From contig NW_019091416.1 of the NCBI RefSeq assembly GCF_001949145.1, forward strand, positions 3,547,472 through 3,594,205: DNA of 46,734 bases. Direction: 5' to 3'. Origin of the DNA: Acanthaster planci. Taxonomy: Eukaryota > Echinodermata > Asteroidea > Valvatida > Acanthasteridae. The position numbers and the translations under genes are program-made. Shown in pieces: positions 36,201-42,200 of this stretch (position 1 is its first letter; every line of letters begins with the position of its first letter). Below the pieces are notes generated by a model, which was not told the DNA's origin, did no database searches, and worked only from the letters and a program-made list of their open reading frames with translations.

Positions 36201-39200
36201 TGGCCTTGTTCTTCTCCCTGGTCATCCGCGACCCCGAGAAAGAGGAGAACAGCAACCTGGCAATGGCGCCCCATCTGCAAGATGATGAGGAGTGGCTCCA
36301 TGACCGCATGACAGCAGAGGAGCTGCAGGACCCGGCCAAGATGGCACGCCTGAAGCAACTCAAGGAGGAGGTATCTGCCAAGAATCTGGCTCCATTACAC
36401 CCAGAGGATCTCGCAGAAGCCAGAGACATCAGGTGGGATTAAAAAAAAATTGATACCTCTCTCTGTTGTATACCTTTCCACTGGCTGTGGGAATCTGAAT
36501 TTTATGCTCTGGCAATTTCTTTGTGCGCATCCAGTTTGCACTGATGCAAATTTCATGCACAAGCACGTGACTGTAATTATAAGTGACTGTTTCAGCCAAC
36601 CGGGATAAAGAACCAGAAAGAGATGTGTTATGAAAGGTTTTAGATACCATGCATGAGCCCCCCATGACACCAAAGAGAGATACCAAGCCAGTAGACCTAA
36701 AACATAACAGGCACTCTCTGCCTACCTGTACATTGCCCTATGGAGGCTCAGCGTATATCTAGTCCCACCTCACTGCCACGTACCTCAAAGTGCCCATGTA
36801 TGTAAACAACTTAGCGTGACTGCATTATGTTGTATAAGTCTGTAAGTGCCCATTAAAGACACCATTTCAAAATCCATAAGGCTGAATGAAACATTTTTCA
36901 GTTTCTAGCCTGGTTTTTTGAAAGGTTGGAGGAGGTGGCTTTTTTGGTTTTAAACCAAATCTGTGTCCAAAATGGCAGATGGATTCTTCTCAACCACTTT
37001 TTAATACCTTTTTTTGTCTGATGTAATAAGAGCTGTCATCCAATCTAACAGGTTTTCAATTTGCGGTTTAAGCTACATGTCTTGTTAGAAAAAACTAAAA
37101 TTCACAATATGTTGAAAATTCAACAGAGAGAAACAACAAGTTTTAAAATAAAAAGGACAGATGGATAAAAGCAGGCAGGGGACAAGAAACTGATTAATTC
37201 TTTTATTTTGCCAAAGGTTGCTCACATTTAGCCTCAGGCGTGTTACTAAATGTCATTTAATGCACTTCTTCAAGCACACAAGGTGACTGAGATATCATTG
37301 CTATTAACTAAGCACTTAGCATTGTGAGCACATGTACTTACTGATTAGTAGATATCAGTGATGTAGTCGAGTACTTTTTGAGAGCCAAGTTCTTTACCAA
37401 ATATTTAACTAGTTAGGAGGGAACAAAGCTGAAGTACATCGGCATTTGATGATACATGCATAAAGGTAAGATTACAAAGCAACATAATGACTTCAGACCA
37501 TCACTGTTTAATTCAAATTAACTTTTTAGGAGAAAAGTACTCGGAAAGTACTCGGCCGAGTACTTTCCGAGTACTTTTCTCCTATTACTATATATCTGAA
37601 GAACAAATTATCATGAAGAAAGAGATATTACAAAACAACTGTTTGGTCGCACTCTTAGTTTCCCGTAGAGTGCTATGCATCCCTCAGGTTTTCAAAATAT
37701 CACGTCCAGATCACAAGGGTTAACAGGTGTTAATGGTGCATATATATCCACTAGCACTGGTGCTCAAAGTGCTTCATTATAAACATATTCCTGATAGCAC
37801 TGGAAGTACGGTGTACATAGCTTAAAGGGAGACAGTCAGTGTAAATCATTAACGCTGCGACTTTCTCTGCAGGGTCAAGGAGATCAAGATGCACAAGATC
37901 ATCCGAGAGATAGTCTTTTATCTCATCTTCCTCCACTTGACCATGCTCATCTGCTTTGGTGACCGGGATCCCAGTGTCTTTTACGTCAACAAGTCCATGA
38001 CGGACATGTTTGTCGGGGCTTCGTACAACGGTCGCATGCTCTTCACAAAGGTTAACCAGAGTGAATTCCCTATAAAGGTTGTAGCTGCTGAAGACCGACA
38101 AGGAACAGGATCAAAGTGATGTGAAATTAACCAACTGAAAAACCCGGAAGGGCTGATTTTTCTATGCTGGAAACTCTTTAAGAATGATGATGTTAGAAAC
38201 CAAACATGGAGTCTTTTACATTTACCAAATCTGTTTCTCATGAGTGCGAGATCATGTTATGGGGCCTACCAAGATCACAATCTAACATGTATTTCTTTTA
38301 GGAATATACCTTCTTTCTCTAGAACAACTTTCAAGAAGTAAAATTCTAATTGATTTTCATAGAACGAAATACAGCTATAAAACCTGATTTGCTGTGAATT
38401 AGTACTGGGAAGCAACAATATTTGCCCCTACTATACATGTAGTGTGTAGAAACGGAGCTATGAAACAGTAGATGGTTTTGACGCATTAATACAACTTCTG
38501 TGAAATTATGACTTCTCTAACAAAATACAAATTGCAGACACTACATTTTTTATCGCCGACATGAGCACGTTCTCTCTTGGGAACTGTTTCTATCACTATA
38601 GCTCTTGCTCAATTTTTATTTAATCTGTTTGATTTTTTTTTCAGATTCGTGGACGGGACCACTTTTGGAACTACACTGAGAATGTCTTCTTCCCCTCATT
38701 GTATTCTTACGATTGGTATAATGGTGAGCCAGATGAGAGTGGTCGGCGGGAGAACGTACTTGCCGACAACAGCATGCACTTGGTGGGGCGGGTCAGATTC
38801 AGACAGCTACGAATCCAGAAAGGTGAGGTTGTAACCCACAGGCATATCATGACCTTGTTATGTTCAGTTTGTCTTGTAGGATCCTTGTCTGGGTGTGTTA
38901 TGCCTTGGCAGGGCTTAGCAGGGGCCAATTTTCTTCAAATTGTATAATGAAATTCTAGACCGAGTTGCGGAAATTTGATTGTCGCAATTACAGACTTATC
39001 CTCACAATAACTTAACAATCACAATAACTAACCCGGAAAAATTTGGCAAGGAGATTGAGCAACTAATTTACATCAGAATGTGCACGAATCAGCATGATGT
39101 CTGCTCGTAAGAGGAGCACACCTGGAGGCTGGTTCATACTTGGCACGAAAGTGAATGAGAATGTGACTTAGTGTTGTCAGATGAAACGTTCACGCTGCAA

Positions 39201-42200
39201 ATACACAAAAGTTGGAGATTTTTCAACTAAAGTGAATTTCAGCACGAACAGTTCTCTTTCGCCTGTTGTATTCTGAACCGGCCTGAAGTGGTTTTGCACA
39301 AGAAAAGTGGTCCTGACGTGCCAGGCATGCAACTTGGAATGCAGAGAAAAGGAAATTCTGGTCCACAACGAACTTTGTACAGTGTTTGTTAGTTTGTAAT
39401 GGCATGCTTTCAAGGAAAAGTTGCACTTCTGAACAAGTGTCCATCTGTACAGCTGTAACGAGAGATTTAGTCAAGTCAATCTCAAGTCAAAGACAAGTTT
39501 AAGTCACAAAATTACATCACAGAGAGTACTGAACTTGTTTTTCCATGAATTTAGTATCCATACACCAGCTGATGGCTTTATACTTTACTCTTTCATTCTT
39601 TGTTTATGCACAAGTCCCTTAATTATTCACAATTTTTAATGCACGCGAGTTAATATCCGCTTTTTTCTGGAATATTGAATCTGACAAATCTAGAATCGTG
39701 TATCACTCCGGAGATTTTGAAGTCAAGGATGAAAAACCATGACTGCCGAGCTCCATACAGCATTGCTGATGAGGATGCAACAAGCTACGACGCAGGCTGG
39801 CAACCTCTCAATGTCTCAGGTTGGTCTGATGCACTTCTATTTTTGTTAAGAAACTCTGATTTTTTAAAGTCCAACATGTCAAACTACTCTGCAATGTATT
39901 ATTACCAAAAGAAGAAGCTTTTGGAAACTTCATGACCTGATAGAAATCATTCGATTGCAGTATGTAGAAATTAAAAAGTAAACAGTTGAATTGTTTCAAT
40001 TGTGAAAAATTTACAAAAAAAGAAAAATAGAGAAGAACAGCAACTAGCAAAGATTAAAAGCTAGTACTCATGAGACACTTTAGTTGTCAACCCTTTTGTG
40101 ACCATGGCTACTTGAAATGAAGTGTATATAGCATTGTCATGCCTCTGTTGCTTGAGAACAAAGAAATGAAAATAAATCCAAGTTTGTTTGCTTTCTTTAA
40201 TTTCATCATGCCAATCTGCTGTTCATGTTTTATGTGTATGCTGTCTGATACAGTAGATCCGCTTGAAAGACGCAATCTTTGTTTCAGTTAATTTCTGTGG
40301 TACACAGCATTGTATACTAAGACAAATATTTTTTTGTTGATATTTAGCAATCACTTTCAAGAAGAGACAAGAAATCGCCCCTAAATGATTGTATCACAAG
40401 ATGTTTCACTTTGTGCTTTGAGCTTTTGAGCAACACTCTTGACAAATTTGCTGTCTGACTCCCACTTGAAACAAAGTTGGTGCCCAAAATGTTCCCAATT
40501 TTGTGCATTTTGTGTGACTCAATCTCCATTGCTCACGAGGAGTCATAGAATATCAATAATATTATTTTAATTTTGTGTCAGGGATGTTAATGTTCACCAG
40601 GTTTTGCTCTTCCCACAACATGTATATACACACTACATTATATTCTCTTTCGGTCCAACAGTTGTGAAAAAACTCACAAGTTGGCCAATGAAATTGTATC
40701 CTTTAAGTACCAAGCTTTAGTAATAAATGAAAATGCTTCTCTTTCAAAGATCCACCAAACTATGCCAACCGCTACATGTCAGCCTGGAAATACAATCATT
40801 GGTACGACGTATCCTCCTTCCCGTACTACGGAAAACACGCCTTCTATAACGGGGGCGGTTACATTGTTGAATTTGGCGACAGCCTGGAAGAAAACCTACG
40901 CATCGCCGCCGACCTCCAGCAGGACATGTGGGTGGACCAGCACACGAGGGCGGTCTTCTTGGAGTTTGTGGTGTACAACGCAAACGTCAATATGTACTCC
41001 ACATCTTTTCTGCTGGTGGAGTTTTTACCACAAGGAGGTAAGGCAGATCGGAGGAAAAAATATTGTGGGTTTGGGCTCCACAGAAAGGGTTGTAGTTTAT
41101 GTCTTCCTTTGAGGGTTTATTGATGCCCATTGCCAGTTCACTGAGTGTATTGGACAGTTTGTACCAAATTTAAGCAAAGAAGGGCACTTTTTGAAAGTGT
41201 TTTAACTGTTTTTGTAAGAGAGGATTGTCTTCAAATCCAACCTTCTGGGTCATTGATGAGAATTAATGTACTCTGTTAAAAGTGTGCTGAAAATGTCAAG
41301 GGATTGACAAAAGAACTCCAACTTGAGTCTGAGTTTTGAGCGCCATTTGTGCGTTTCTGCCAGGATGTGTCTGAACCCTAATTTTCTGCTCTTTCAAAGG
41401 TACCTGATGCATAAGGGTTTGATTTATACCACACCACCCTCTGTTTATGTGTAATTTTTGATGTGAAAAAAAATTGACTATTGCTCGGAAATAAGTCCAA
41501 TTTTGCAAAAATGAATTTTTTTATTGTTCACAGGAGCCACACCTTATCCCTACTTTTGGACCATCCGTCTCGACCGCTACATCGGTGCCTTTGCCTATTT
41601 TGTCCTCGCCGGGCAGATTGTCTACACCCTCTTCATAATCTACTTCCTCGTCCGTGAGCTGAGGAACCTGTTCCGGGAGAAACGGCAATACTTTGACAGC
41701 GTCTGGAACCTGTGCGAGGTGTGCATCTTGGCTCTGGCCATCTCCAGCATCGTCTTCTACCTCTACCGGATGTTCGTGGGTTGGGACCTGATGGAGCAGT
41801 GGCGGACCCAGCCCAAGGTGTTCCTGAACTTTCATTTTGTGGCCTACTGGGACCAGGTGATTTGTCAGTAGTCATTTGACAGTTGTAATAAAGTGGCACT
41901 GTGGGATACCGGTATGTTCTCAAACGGTCTGCATTAGTTTAGTTACATTGCTTTCATAAAGATGGCTTCTGCCACAGTTGACCAGCTGAGCTGTGCCAAT
42001 ATTCGACATTCTATTTTCCGTTTGCCAACTACCATTTTCTGTACTGACAACTTTGCTGGTGAGACCATCACAAGCTAGACGCAAGACCAGTCAAAAGTAA
42101 CAGGGTTGACGGTGACGAAAGGAATGCTTTTGTTGCAGTTCATTTTAATAGCTTGTGATTTGAATTCAGACCGAAGGTCTCAGGTTGGAAACATGATGGT

